Assembly (NCBI RefSeq): GCF_001832905.1
Contig: NZ_MKIR01000021.1
Span: 1 to 64,000, forward strand
Direction of reading: 5' to 3'
From: Floricoccus tropicus
GTDB lineage: Bacteria > Bacillota > Bacilli > Lactobacillales > Streptococcaceae
DNA: 64,000 nucleotides
Made by a program: the position numbers and the translations under genes. Shown here one piece after another: positions 1 to 9,407 of this stretch (the stretch's first letter is position 1; every line of letters begins with the position of its first letter). The notes under the pieces are model-generated. The model was given only the letters and a program-made list of their open reading frames with translations, ran no database searches and was not told the origin of the DNA.

Positions 1-935
1 TTTTAGAGCAAGATCTTCAACAACCAATCGCTTCAAAATACAAAGTAGGAGATACTGTTCAAATAAGAGCAAACGCATCTTATGAATCAAATGGAAGTGA
101 TTTGAAAACTTATCGTAACTGGATAGGTACAATATCAGCAGTTAGAGCAGATAATAAATCAAAATCAAACTATTCATATACAGTAACATACAAAAAAGAT
201 AGAAATACTATCCAAAGTATTTATGTTTTAGAACAAGATCTTCTACCATCTAATAAAGTTGAATTAGAAAAACCAGTAACTAGTTCGTCTAAGGTGAATA
301 CTTCAACTACTTCTAGTTCTAAGTTACAGGTTGAAAAACCTAAGCAACCCACATCTTCTTCAACAAAAACTTCAGAAAAGCCTCAGACTTCTGAACCCAC
401 ACAACCAACAGTAAAACCTCAAGTTCCTGATACATCTGAACCAAAACCACAATTAAAACTTGATGTTTTAAATACAACACAAAGAGTATGGTTTGATAGC
501 ATCTATCCACAAATTGTTAAATTGGCAAATAATAATAATGTTTATGCATCGGTAATGATGAGTCAGACAATTGCTGAGAGCGCTTGGGGACAAAGCCAAC
601 TAGCCAAAGATGCAAATAATATATTTGGGGTTAAAGCAGATGCTACATGGACAGGTGCAGTATATGAGAAAAATACTATTGAATATATAAATGGTAAAGA
701 AGTAATTACCAAAGAAAAATTCAGAAAATATTCTTCTCAAGCAGAAAGCTTACAAGATTATATTAATAAGATACTGGGTAGCCCAGAACGTTATGGAAAT
801 GTATTGAAATCGAACGCTAGAACATATGAGGAAGCTGCAAATGCTCTTCAAACTGGAGGTTATGCAACGGATCCAAATTATGCAAATTCTTTGATTAATA
901 GAATAAAGAATTATAATTTAAATGCATTAGATTAG
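1..935 (+). CDS. Cell-wall glucosaminidase (GH73), 5'-truncated by window edge
   Basis: The reading frame is open from base 3 to the TAG at 933-935, so the gene begins upstream of the window. The visible protein starts with the end of one wall repeat (ending LEQDL) and one complete repeat (KYKVGDTVQ... YVLEQDL), then a Ser/Thr/Pro/Lys linker of about 75 residues, then a glucosaminidase domain with the typical SVMMSQTIAESAWGQS and NIFGVKA motifs; the first of these holds the catalytic Glu. GH73 enzymes cut the glycan strand of peptidoglycan outside the cell. The repeat is the same module found in the carboxypeptidase at 36388-38880. A TTG at 102 could look like a start but has no ribosome site and would split the repeat. 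It probably acts in cell separation or wall turnover. The next gene follows after 8 bases, suggesting one transcript. Confidence 0.85.
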   Translation, partial: LEQDLQQPIASKYKVGDTVQIRANASYESNGSDLKTYRNWIGTISAVRADNKSKSNYSYTVTYKKDRNTIQSIYVLEQDLLPSNKVELEKPVTSSSKVNTSTTSSSKLQVEKPKQPTSSSTKTSEKPQTSEPTQPTVKPQVPDTSEPKPQLKLDVLNTTQRVWFDSIYPQIVKLANNNNVYASVMMSQTIAESAWGQSQLAKDANNIFGVKADATWTGAVYEKNTIEYINGKEVITKEKFRKYSSQAESLQDYINKILGSPERYGNVLKSNARTYEEAANALQTGGYATDPNYANSLINRIKNYNLNALD

Positions 936-943
936 GAGTGAAT

Positions 944-1390
944 ATGAAGAAAAAAATAATTATTCCAATTCTTATAGGTTTGTTTTTAGTTGTGGGTTAC
1001 ATGCTATATAATTCACTTGATAGTAGTAAGTATACAACTAACACTAAAGATAAATCTGAGCAAAGTTCTTTAATAACAACCGTTTCAAACTCCTTGTCTT
1101 CAACTGGAATTGAAGAATCTGTTAGTGAAGCTAGTCGAGAAACTGATACATCGATTTCAACGTCAGAAAGTTCGGAATCAGTAACAAATCATGCTGAAGA
1201 AGACAAAAAGAACAAAGAAATAAAAGATCAGGCTTCAAAAGTAATGTCTATTAAAGAAGCACGTGAAGAGATGAGGAAGTCAGGCATGAATGATGGAGAT
1301 TTTAGTGATCTAGATATCAGTAAATACATTAATGATGCAACGTCTAAGGGTAAAGATCTTATTGATTATTTAAAAGAACAAGGATTTTAA
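944..1390 (+). CDS. Small single-pass membrane protein, unknown function
   Basis: About 148 residues. An N-terminal positively charged MKKK and one hydrophobic segment (about residues 4-23) anchor it; the rest is extracytoplasmic by the positive-inside rule. Residues about 25-85 are Ser/Thr/Glu-rich and probably disordered. The last 50 residues (KVMSIKEAREEMRKSGMNDG... to LKEQGF) look like a small folded helical domain. ATG 944 is chosen over GTG 938 because the GTG lies inside the AGGAG ribosome site (934-938). It follows the glucosaminidase with an 8-base gap and ends at a terminator, so a wall-related role is a guess from context. I do not recognise the family. Confidence 0.7.
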   Translation: MKKKIIIPILIGLFLVVGYMLYNSLDSSKYTTNTKDKSEQSSLITTVSNSLSSTGIEESVSEASRETDTSISTSESSESVTNHAEEDKKNKEIKDQASKVMSIKEAREEMRKSGMNDGDFSDLDISKYINDATSKGKDLIDYLKEQGF

Positions 1391-1395
1391 TAATG

Positions 1396-1427
1396 AAAAG
1401 AGGAATGAAATATATTTCCTCTTTTTT
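1396..1427 (+). terminator. Rho-independent terminator
   Basis: Stem AAAAGAGGAA / TTCCTCTTTT (1396-1405 with 1416-1425) followed by a T-run. It closes the glucosaminidase / membrane protein transcript. Confidence 0.8.
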
Positions 1428-1453
1428 CATGTTATAAAATCTAACATTAATGG

Positions 1454-1482
1454 TTGACTTTTCTGAAAATTATAGTTAGAAT
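1454..1482 (+). promoter_or_regulatory. Promoter of glnRA
   Basis: TTGACT (1454-1459), 17-base spacer, TAGAAT (1477-1482). It is 22 bases before the GTG of glnR. I could not find a clean TGTNA-N7-TNACA GlnR site around it; an imperfect palindrome AACATTAATGGTT lies just upstream of the -35. Confidence 0.75.
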
Positions 1483-1504
1483 ATATTTTGTAAAGGAGAT
1501 CGAA

Positions 1505-1882
1505 GTGAAAGAGAGAGAATTACGTCGATCAATGGCAGTATTTCCAATTGGAACTGTCATGAAGTTAACCGATTTATCTGCACGCCAAATTCGTTATTAT
1601 GAGGATCAAGAATTAATCTTTCCCGCTAGAAATGATGGTAATAGGCGTATGTATTCTTTAAATGATATTGATGTACTTTTAGAAATTAAAGATTATATTG
1701 GTGATGGTTTAAATATTGCTCAGATTAGAAAAGTATATGAAAAAAACAAAGCTGAGAAAGAAAATAAATTGTCTAAATCTTTGAGTGATAAAGAAGTGCG
1801 TAGATTATTAGAGGATGAATTAATACGTCAAAGTAGATTTAACGGTAAAGCAGACACTAGTTTTGGACACATATCCATGTAA
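1505..1882 (+). CDS. glnR: GlnR, MerR-family repressor of nitrogen genes
   Basis: 125 residues. The MerR-type helix-turn-helix is near the N-terminus ([20 protein letters not shown]), followed by a short dimerisation helix and a charged C-terminal tail. In low-GC Gram-positives GlnR binds DNA when feedback-inhibited glutamine synthetase stabilises it, repressing glnRA and other nitrogen genes. The start is the GTG at 1505, six bases after AAAGGAG (1492-1498); an upstream TTG at 1454 is the promoter -35, not a start. glnA follows after 20 bases in the same operon, the standard arrangement. Confidence 0.95.
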   Translation: MKERELRRSMAVFPIGTVMKLTDLSARQIRYYEDQELIFPARNDGNRRMYSLNDIDVLLEIKDYIGDGLNIAQIRKVYEKNKAEKENKLSKSLSDKEVRRLLEDELIRQSRFNGKADTSFGHISM

Positions 1883-1902
1883 AGGAATTTAAGGAGAGAC
1901 AA

Positions 1903-3243
1903 ATGACAATTACTGCAGAAGATATCCGTCGCGATATTAGAGAAAAAAATGTTACATTCTTACGTTTAATGTTTACTGATATTGCAGGTACCTTGAAGAA
2001 CGTTGAAGTTCCAGCAACTGATGAACAATTGGATAAAATTTTAGATAACAAAATGATGTTTGACGGTTCTTCAATTGAAGGGTTTGTAAGAATCAATGAA
2101 TCAGATATGTACTTATATCCTGATTTAGACACATGGATTGTCTTCCCATGGGGAGCTGAAAATGGTAAAGTTGCAGGACTTATTTGTGATGTTTATAATC
2201 CTGATGGTACTCCGTTTGCGGGTGATCCACGTGGAAACTTAAAACGTGCATTACATAAAATGGAAGATCATGGTTTTTCTTCATTTAACTTAGGACCTGA
2301 ACCAGAATTTTTCTTATTTAAACTAGACGAAAATGGTGTTCCAACACTTGAAGTGAATGACCAAGGTGGATACTTTGACCTTGCACCAACAGACCTTGCA
2401 GATAATACACGTCGTGAAATTGTAAATGTTCTTACTCAATTAGGTTTTGAAGTTGAAGCTAGTCACCATGAAGTTGCAGTTGGACAACATGAGATTGATT
2501 TTAAATATGCAAATGTATTAGAAGCATGTGACAATATCCAAATCTTTAAACTTGTTGTTAAAACAATCGCGCGTGAGCATGGTTTACATGCTACATTTAT
2601 GGCTAAACCTAAATATGGTATCAACGGTTCAGGTATGCACTGTAATATGTCATTGTTTGATAAAGAAGGAAATAATGTATTCTATGATCCTAAGGGAGAA
2701 ATGGAGCTTTCAACTACAGCTTACGAATTCCTTGCTGGTCTATTGAAACATGCTTATAGCTTCACTGCTATTATGAATCCAACTGTTAACTCATATAAAC
2801 GTCTTGTTCCTGGATATGAAGCACCAGTATACGTTGCATGGGCAGGACGTAACCGTTCTCCACTTATTCGTGTACCAGCTTCACGTGGTAAATCAACTCG
2901 TTTAGAGTTACGTTCAGTTGATCCAACAGCAAACCCATACCTAGCATTGGCTGTTCTTCTTGATTCAGGTCTTGATGGAATTACTAATAAATTAACTCCA
3001 CCAGCACCAGTAGAGTCAAATATCTATGTTATGACTGATGAAGAACGTAAAGCAGTAGGAATTACTGACCTTCCATCAACTCTCCGCAATGCAGTAAAAG
3101 CACTTCAAGAAGATGAAGTAGTTAAAGATGCAATGGGTGAACATATCTATACAAACTTCGTAGAAGCTAAACGTATTGAGTGGGCATCATATGCACAGTA
3201 CGTATCACAATGGGAAATTGATAATTACCTAGAGTTATACTAA
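1903..3243 (+). CDS. glnA: Glutamine synthetase, type I-alpha
   Basis: 446 residues, the usual length of the GSI-alpha form. It makes glutamine from glutamate, ammonia and ATP in the cytoplasm as a dodecamer. Visible signatures: the N-terminal beta-grasp with DGSSIEGF, the metal/glutamate residues in GPEPEFFLF and [14 protein letters not shown], the ATP-binding [12 protein letters not shown], and NRSPLIRVP. It lacks the tyrosine adenylylation loop of proteobacterial enzymes, as expected for enzymes controlled by feedback and by binding GlnR. Ribosome site AAGGAGAG before ATG 1903. Together with gltBD downstream it forms the GS-GOGAT route. Confidence 0.98.
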   Translation: MTITAEDIRRDIREKNVTFLRLMFTDIAGTLKNVEVPATDEQLDKILDNKMMFDGSSIEGFVRINESDMYLYPDLDTWIVFPWGAENGKVAGLICDVYNPDGTPFAGDPRGNLKRALHKMEDHGFSSFNLGPEPEFFLFKLDENGVPTLEVNDQGGYFDLAPTDLADNTRREIVNVLTQLGFEVEASHHEVAVGQHEIDFKYANVLEACDNIQIFKLVVKTIAREHGLHATFMAKPKYGINGSGMHCNMSLFDKEGNNVFYDPKGEMELSTTAYEFLAGLLKHAYSFTAIMNPTVNSYKRLVPGYEAPVYVAWAGRNRSPLIRVPASRGKSTRLELRSVDPTANPYLALAVLLDSGLDGITNKLTPPAPVESNIYVMTDEERKAVGITDLPSTLRNAVKALQEDEVVKDAMGEHIYTNFVEAKRIEWASYAQYVSQWEIDNYLELY

Positions 3244-3264
3244 AAAATATTTTGAATAATTAAG

Positions 3265-3294
3265 AGTACAGTGCACATGCATTGTACTTTTTTT
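3265..3294 (+). terminator. Terminator of glnRA
   Basis: Nearly perfect hairpin AGTACAGTGCA / TGCATTGTACT (one G-T pair) followed by seven or more T, 22 bases after the glnA stop. Confidence 0.85.
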
Positions 3295-3300
3295 CATTTT

Positions 3301-3318
3301 TGTAAAATACATTTTACA
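3301..3318. promoter_or_regulatory. 18-bp palindrome upstream of gltB, candidate operator
   Basis: TGTAAAATACATTTTACA: two 8-base arms (TGTAAAAT / ATTTTACA) around a 2-base centre. It resembles a GlnR site (TGTNA-N7-TNACA) but has 8, not 7, bases between the pentamers. Its centre is about 60 bases before the likely transcription start of gltB, a position typical of activator sites. Confidence 0.5.
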
Positions 3319-3357
3319 ATTTTCAGAAAATTTAATACTATTCTGTAAATTGTATGG

Positions 3358-3363
3358 TATAAT
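3358..3363 (+). promoter_or_regulatory. -10 box of gltB promoter
   Basis: TATAAT 37 bases before the gltB ATG. No good -35 lies 16-18 bases upstream (ATACTA, TACTAT), which suggests an activator-dependent promoter; see the palindrome at 3301-3318. Confidence 0.5.
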
Positions 3364-3400
3364 ATCTACACTCACGATTTTATAGGATAGGAGATATACA

Positions 3401-6400
3401 ATGAATAAAAATGAAGCCTTAACTACTACATTATGGGATCCTTCTTTTGAGTCAGATGCCTGTGGTATGGGTTTTGTTGCTCATATTGACGGTCAACCAA
3501 GCCATACTCTTGTTGAATATGCCTTGACAATGCTTGAGCGAATGAACCATCGTGGTGGGACTGGTGCAGAGCCAGACACTGGGGATGGCGCAGGGATCCT
3601 ACTGGCAATGCCACATGAATTTTTTGTAAAAGAAGCTGAAAAAAGCAATGTTACTCTACCTCAAAAAGGTGACTATGCTGTTGGTCAATTCTTTTTGCCT
3701 AAGGATAATGAAGAAAAGAATATTCTTTTAAAAGAAATTGATGAAGTATTCAAAGAAGAAAATATAGAGGTTATTTTCACTAGGGAAGTACCTTTCATTT
3801 TCGGTAACTGTGGTCCTACATCTCAAAAAATAATGCCTTCTTTTTTACAATATATTATTAAGCGTCCTATGAATATAGAGGCAGGAAGAAGTTTTGAAGA
3901 CAAGTTATTTATTGTACGAAGGATTTTAGAAAAAACTTTTGAGAATAGAGAGTTTTATATTTGCTCTTTATCTTCAAAGACAATTGTTTATAAAGGCATG
4001 CTTCATGCTTATCAAGTGGGAATGTTTTATCCCGATTTAAAATCACAAGACTTTAAATCACATATTGCCCTTACTCACTCACGATTTTCTACAAATACTT
4101 TTCCAAGTTGGGATCGAGCACAACCATTTAGATATTTAGCCCATAATGGGGAAATCAATACACTTCGTGGTGCTGAAAATTGGATGGTGAGTAATAATAT
4201 TGAGATTTATAATAAAGAGAATTCTGATTCAGCTAAACTAGAAAACTGTATGGAGTATCTATATCAAAATGGACGTGATATTCCCCATAGTCTTTTGATG
4301 ATGATTCCAGAAGCAGCTAGCAAAGAAGCTTTGATTTCTGATGATTTAGCAGCCTTTTATGACTATACATCTAGTTTTATGGCACCATGGGATGGACCGG
4401 CAGCTCTAGTCTTTACAGATGGGGATACAGTAGGGGCACGCCTTGATAGAAATGGTCTTCGACCTAGTCGCTACTCAATTACTAGTGATCGTTTCATTAT
4501 TTGCTCATCTGAAAGTGGAGTTGTAGATCTTGAACCAAGCAGAATAGTGGAAAAAGGAGTTCTTGGTCCTGGGAATATGATGCTTATAGATACTATAAAT
4601 GGTCATATTATCCGTAATGAAGAGGTTAAAGAACATTATTCTAAAGAATATCCTTATCAAGAATGGGTTAAGAAAAATATGACTCACTTATCTGATTTCA
4701 CAGATTTTGATTTATCTGCTTCATCAGAAAATAAACAGTCCTTAAGTGCTGACAAACGTCAACAAATGTGGAAACAGTTTGGTTACACTGATGAAGTTGT
4801 AAGACAAGTGATTATACCTATGGCGGAAAATGGTCAAGAACCTACTGTTTCAATGGGATATGACTCACCGCTTGCTGTTCTTAGTAAACATAATCAATCT
4901 CTATATACATTCTTTAAACAACAGTTTGCTCAGGTTACTAATCCACCAATCGATGCAATTAGAGAAAAAATTGTAATCAGCACAGATGTTTATCTTGGAT
5001 GTGATTCAAATATTACTCAAGATGCTGCTAGTAATTGTAAAAAATTAAAATTAGATAATCCAGTTCTTTCAACGGAAGACTTTAATAAAATTTCACATTT
5101 AGACAATGGAGATTTTAAAAGTAAAACAATTTCTACTCTTTATGATGTAGATAATTCGTTGTCTAATGCATTAGAAAATTTATTTAAAAAAGCTGAAATG
5201 CTTGTGGATGCGGGAACTAATATTATTGTTTTAAGTGACCGTGAATTTACAGCTGGTAAAACACCAATGCCAATTTTGCTTGCAGCTTCTGGTCTTTACC
5301 ATTACATGGTTGAACAGAACAAAGGTAAAAAATTCTCCATAGTCGTTGATACAGCAGAAGTAACAGAAGTTCATCATTTTGCAGTACTGATTGGCTACGG
5401 TGTTTGTGCCATTCATCCATATGGAGCATATGAAACTCTTGTAGATTATGGTAAAGATGATTTGGCTGATAACTACCGTCAAGCAGCGAGTAAAGGTATC
5501 GTTAAAGTAATGAGTCGCATGGGTATCTCAACAATCCTAGGATATAAGGGTGCTCAGTTATTTGAAGCAGTTGGGCTTTCAGATTCTGTCGTTGAAAAAT
5601 ACTTTACAGGAACAGTTACCAGACTTTCTGGCCTATCAATTGAACAGATTGATTCTGAATATAAAAAACGTACAGAGTATGCGTATAGCAACCATCGGGA
5701 AGATAGCTTGCCAAGTGGAGGATCATTCCAGTTCAAGGAAGACGGCGAGCATCATTTATATAATCCAAAAACAATGTATACTTTCCAACAAGCAGTACGT
5801 TTATCTGATTATGAAAAATTTAAAGAATATTCTTCACTTATGGACGAAGAAGCTAAAGACAATCCAACAACTCTTAGAAGTCTTTGGGAATTTAAAGGAG
5901 ATCGAACACCTTTAAATATTGAAGAGGTGGAACCTGTTGATGAGATTGTTAAGCGATTTAAGGTTGGTGCCATGAGTTTTGGATCACTGTCACAGGAAGC
6001 TCATGAATGTCTTGCGGAAGCAATGAATTCAATTGGTGCCAAGTCTAACTGTGGTGAAGGTGGAGAAAATGCTAATCGCTTTAAACCACAAGCAGATGGA
6101 AGAAATGTAAATTCTAAGATTAAACAAGTAGCAAGTGGTCGATTTGGAGTAAATGCAGCATATCTAATGAGTGCAGAAGAAATTCAAATTAAACTTGCCC
6201 AAGGTGCTAAACCTGGTGAGGGTGGGCAACTTCCAGGAAGAAAATCCTTCCCATGGGTTGCAGAAATTCGTGGTTCAACTCCAGGAGTTACTTTGATTTC
6301 ACCACCACCCCATCATGATATTTATAGTATTGAAGATTTAGCGCAGTTGATTTATGACCTTAAGGCCATTAATCCTTATGCTAAAATCAATGTTAAACTT

Positions 6401-7915
6401 GTGTCAAGTACAGGTGTTGGAACAATTGCTACTGGATGTGTAAAGGCTGGGGCAGATAAGGTTGTGATTTCAGGTTATGATGGTGGTACGGGAGCTAGTC
6501 CTAGAAACTCCGTTCGAGATGCGGGTCTTCCTTGGGAAATTGGCTTATCAGAGGCACATCAAACTTTGCATTTAAATAATCTGCGTCAAAGAGTTACCCT
6601 GGAGACTGATGGGAAACTTATGACAGGTCGTGATATAGCAGTAGCAGCCTTATTAGGGGCAGAAGAATACTCATTTGCAAGTCTTCCACTAGTTGCGATT
6701 GGCTGTGTTATGATGCGTGTATGTAGCTTAAATACATGTCCAGTAGGGGTTGCTACTCAGGACCCTAGACTTAGAGCTCATTTTGCAGGAAAGCCAGAAC
6801 ATGTGGTGAATACAATGAAATTCTTGGCTCAAGAACTTCGTGAAATCATGGCAGATCTTGGATTTTCAACAGTAGATGAAATGGTTGGCCATACTGAAGT
6901 ACTCAAACAAAAGACTTTCTCAGATGAAAAAATTAATTCGCTTGATTTTAGTCGTGTGATTGGTTCTACTTTGCCAATTAGAAGCAAGAAAGTTGATCCA
7001 TTTGAAGAAACTCGTAAGTGGGTTGAACTAGATTCTTTCGCCCAAGCAGCTATTGAAAATGGACAGACAATAGAAATTAAATCACCTATAAACAACGTTA
7101 ACCGTTCAGTCGGTAGCCGTATGGGAGGATGGCTTGCTGAAAGATACGGCAATTATGCACTCCCAGCTGGACAAATTAAGTATCAATATACTGGTGTCGC
7201 TGGTCAGTCCTTCGCCTCATTCATTACTCAAGGTATGGAATTGACTCTTGTTGGTGAAGCTAATGACTACATTGCTAAGTCTCTATCAGGGGGACGTGTT
7301 ATCGTTCGCCCACCACATGATGCAGGTTATGATGTAGGAAATACTCCAATAGTCGGTAACGTAGCTTGTTTTGGGGCTGTACGCGGTGAAGCATACTTTA
7401 GAGGTCGTGCTGGTGAACGTTTCTGTGTTCGTAACTCAGGTGCTCATGTTGTTGTTGAAGGTATCGGGGATCATGGTTGTGAATACATGACTGGTGGAGT
7501 CGCAGTTATCCTCGGAACAACAGGTCGTAACTTTGCTGCTGGTATGAGCGGTGGAGTCGCTTACGTATACGATGAAAAAGGTGACTTTGACCAGAGAGTT
7601 AACCATGAATTAGTGGATTTGTACAGAGTTGATGAAACAATTGGTGACGAAATTCTTAAGGAACTGATTGAAAATCATTACAAATACACAGAGAGTGATA
7701 AAGCTAAGGAGATTCTTGAAAACTGGGATGAAGAATCCAAGAAATTTATCAAGGTTTATCCAACTGAATACCATGAAATTAAGGCAATTGAATATAAATT
7801 GAAGGGTGAAGGTGTTAATGGTGTTGATCTAACTAACCAAACATTTAATCTTGCAATGACAATGCCAAAAGAAGAAAAATATCAACTTATAAAAGTAAGA
7901 GGAGGTGAAAAATAA
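3401..7915 (+). CDS. gltB: Glutamate synthase, large (alpha) subunit
   Basis: 1504 residues, full length for the family. It converts glutamine plus 2-oxoglutarate into two glutamates. The first 20 residues are a propeptide; Cys21 (DACGMGF) is the N-terminal nucleophile of the glutaminase domain after processing. The central and FMN synthase domains follow, with the SGYDGGTGASP FMN loop near residue 1026 and the 3Fe-4S cysteines in GCVMMRVCSLNTCPVG near residue 1105. The C-terminal right-handed beta-helix has the repeated Gly-rich segments (GGVAVILGTTGRNFAAGMSGG). Ribosome site AGGAG before ATG 3401. The stop shares one base with the start of gltD, so the two subunits are translationally coupled. 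Confidence 0.98.
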   Translation: MNKNEALTTTLWDPSFESDACGMGFVAHIDGQPSHTLVEYALTMLERMNHRGGTGAEPDTGDGAGILLAMPHEFFVKEAEKSNVTLPQKGDYAVGQFFLPKDNEEKNILLKEIDEVFKEENIEVIFTREVPFIFGNCGPTSQKIMPSFLQYIIKRPMNIEAGRSFEDKLFIVRRILEKTFENREFYICSLSSKTIVYKGMLHAYQVGMFYPDLKSQDFKSHIALTHSRFSTNTFPSWDRAQPFRYLAHNGEINTLRGAENWMVSNNIEIYNKENSDSAKLENCMEYLYQNGRDIPHSLLMMIPEAASKEALISDDLAAFYDYTSSFMAPWDGPAALVFTDGDTVGARLDRNGLRPSRYSITSDRFIICSSESGVVDLEPSRIVEKGVLGPGNMMLIDTINGHIIRNEEVKEHYSKEYPYQEWVKKNMTHLSDFTDFDLSASSENKQSLSADKRQQMWKQFGYTDEVVRQVIIPMAENGQEPTVSMGYDSPLAVLSKHNQSLYTFFKQQFAQVTNPPIDAIREKIVISTDVYLGCDSNITQDAASNCKKLKLDNPVLSTEDFNKISHLDNGDFKSKTISTLYDVDNSLSNALENLFKKAEMLVDAGTNIIVLSDREFTAGKTPMPILLAASGLYHYMVEQNKGKKFSIVVDTAEVTEVHHFAVLIGYGVCAIHPYGAYETLVDYGKDDLADNYRQAASKGIVKVMSRMGISTILGYKGAQLFEAVGLSDSVVEKYFTGTVTRLSGLSIEQIDSEYKKRTEYAYSNHREDSLPSGGSFQFKEDGEHHLYNPKTMYTFQQAVRLSDYEKFKEYSSLMDEEAKDNPTTLRSLWEFKGDRTPLNIEEVEPVDEIVKRFKVGAMSFGSLSQEAHECLAEAMNSIGAKSNCGEGGENANRFKPQADGRNVNSKIKQVASGRFGVNAAYLMSAEEIQIKLAQGAKPGEGGQLPGRKSFPWVAEIRGSTPGVTLISPPPHHDIYSIEDLAQLIYDLKAINPYAKINVKLVSSTGVGTIATGCVKAGADKVVISGYDGGTGASPRNSVRDAGLPWEIGLSEAHQTLHLNNLRQRVTLETDGKLMTGRDIAVAALLGAEEYSFASLPLVAIGCVMMRVCSLNTCPVGVATQDPRLRAHFAGKPEHVVNTMKFLAQELREIMADLGFSTVDEMVGHTEVLKQKTFSDEKINSLDFSRVIGSTLPIRSKKVDPFEETRKWVELDSFAQAAIENGQTIEIKSPINNVNRSVGSRMGGWLAERYGNYALPAGQIKYQYTGVAGQSFASFITQGMELTLVGEANDYIAKSLSGGRVIVRPPHDAGYDVGNTPIVGNVACFGAVRGEAYFRGRAGERFCVRNSGAHVVVEGIGDHGCEYMTGGVAVILGTTGRNFAAGMSGGVAYVYDEKGDFDQRVNHELVDLYRVDETIGDEILKELIENHYKYTESDKAKEILENWDEESKKFIKVYPTEYHEIKAIEYKLKGEGVNGVDLTNQTFNLAMTMPKEEKYQLIKVRGGEK

Positions 7916-9369
7916 TGGCTGATCCATTCGGTTTCTTAAAATTTGATCGTAAGGATAACCCTTACCGTGATGTTAATGATAGAGTCTTAGATTTTGAAGA
8001 ATTACAAACTCCTCTTGATGAAAAGGAAAGGCAGGAACAAGCTGCACGCTGTATGTCATGTGGAATACCATTTTGTCACTCAGGGGTCTTTTATGGGGGC
8101 AAACGAGCAGTTTCAGGCTGTCCTAATGATAACTTAATTCCAGAATGGAATGACCTAGTTTACCGTGGAGAATTCAAAAAAGCCTTCGAACGTTTGACTA
8201 GAACAAACTATCTGCCAGAGATGACCGGTCGTGTATGCCCTGCTCCTTGTGAAAAATCATGTACAGAGGCGCTTAATGGTTCGGGCGTAACTATCCATGA
8301 TAATGAACGATTTATTATTGATACTGCCTTTGAACAAGGTTGGGTCAAAGAATCAGGAATGCCAGTTGAAAGATATGATTATAAAGTTGCAGTAATCGGA
8401 TCTGGTCCTGCAGGATTATCTGCCGCATGGCGTCTTAATCGACTGGGATATCAGGTAACAGTCTATGAGAAAAGCGATCGTTTTGGTGGCCTTTTAATGT
8501 ATGGCATTCCAAATATGAAGCTTGATAAGGATGTAGTTAACCGTAGAATTTCAGTAATGAAAGAGGTTGGTATTAAATTTCAAGCAAATACTGAGATTGG
8601 TAAGGACTTATCTTATGATCAACTAGCTTCTGAATTTGATCGTATTATATTAGCAATCGGTGCAGGAGTAGCAAGAGATTTGCCAGTAGCTGGTCGACAA
8701 GCTGAAGGAGTACAATTTGCAGTAGATTTCTTAACAGAGGTTACTAAGGAAGTACTTGAAAGTACAGATAAAAAACTTCCTAAATCACTTGAAGGTAAAA
8801 AAGTAATAGTAATTGGTGGAGGAGATACTGGTAATGACTGTATTGGAACTGCCATAAGACTCGGTGCTGCTTCGGTAAGACAATTAGAGATTACACCCCA
8901 GCTTCCTGAAAGTCGTGCAGCTAATAATCCTTGGCCAGAATATCCAATGACAAATCGTCTTGGTTATGGACAGGAAGAAGCTATTAACGCTGGAAATATC
9001 AACTTAACTCAATACACAAGTTCAACAAATGAAATAATTGTTGATGAAAGTAATCATGTAAAGGCAATTAAAACAGTTCAGGTTGATCCTAGTTTTCAGC
9101 CAGTACCAGGAAGTGAAGAGATACTCGAAGCTGACTTAGTACTGCTTGCAATGGGATTTGTTGGAGTTCAAAAAGAAATTCTTGAACAGTTTGAAGTTAC
9201 AGAAGTTTATGATGATAATTCAACAAATAATGAAAAAGTTTATGTTGCAGGAGATGCTAAGCGTGGACCAAGTTTAGTAATTTGGGGTATTCGTGAAGGC
9301 CGATTGACTGCAGAAAAAATTGATAAGGACTTCCAATCTCAAAAAGAGCTTGAGAGTCAGGCAGTATAA
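7915..9369 (+). CDS. gltD: Glutamate synthase, small (beta) subunit
   Basis: 484 residues. It passes electrons from NAD(P)H to the large subunit. The N-terminal domain has the cysteine sets for two 4Fe-4S clusters (CMSCGIPFC, CPNDN, CPAPCEKSC). Then come the FAD-binding GSGPAGLSAAWRLNRLG and the NAD(P)H-binding GGGDTGNDCIGTAIRLGA, and a C-terminal FAD segment AGDAKRGPSLVIWGIREGR. Ribosome site GAGGTG lies inside the end of gltB and the genes overlap as TAATG. Confidence 0.97.
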   Translation: MADPFGFLKFDRKDNPYRDVNDRVLDFEELQTPLDEKERQEQAARCMSCGIPFCHSGVFYGGKRAVSGCPNDNLIPEWNDLVYRGEFKKAFERLTRTNYLPEMTGRVCPAPCEKSCTEALNGSGVTIHDNERFIIDTAFEQGWVKESGMPVERYDYKVAVIGSGPAGLSAAWRLNRLGYQVTVYEKSDRFGGLLMYGIPNMKLDKDVVNRRISVMKEVGIKFQANTEIGKDLSYDQLASEFDRIILAIGAGVARDLPVAGRQAEGVQFAVDFLTEVTKEVLESTDKKLPKSLEGKKVIVIGGGDTGNDCIGTAIRLGAASVRQLEITPQLPESRAANNPWPEYPMTNRLGYGQEEAINAGNINLTQYTSSTNEIIVDESNHVKAIKTVQVDPSFQPVPGSEEILEADLVLLAMGFVGVQKEILEQFEVTEVYDDNSTNNEKVYVAGDAKRGPSLVIWGIREGRLTAEKIDKDFQSQKELESQAV

Positions 9370-9372
9370 GAA

Positions 9373-9407
9373 AAAAGTTGAATCGCTAATTTGGCGATTC
9401 AACTTTT
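9373..9407. terminator. Bidirectional terminator between gltD and the clc gene
   Basis: A 14-bp perfect stem (9373-9386 with 9394-9407) with A-runs on the left and T-runs on the right, so it works on both strands. On the minus strand its right arm also encodes the last residues (KKVESPN) of the CLC protein, whose stop TAG occupies 9386-9388. Confidence 0.9.
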
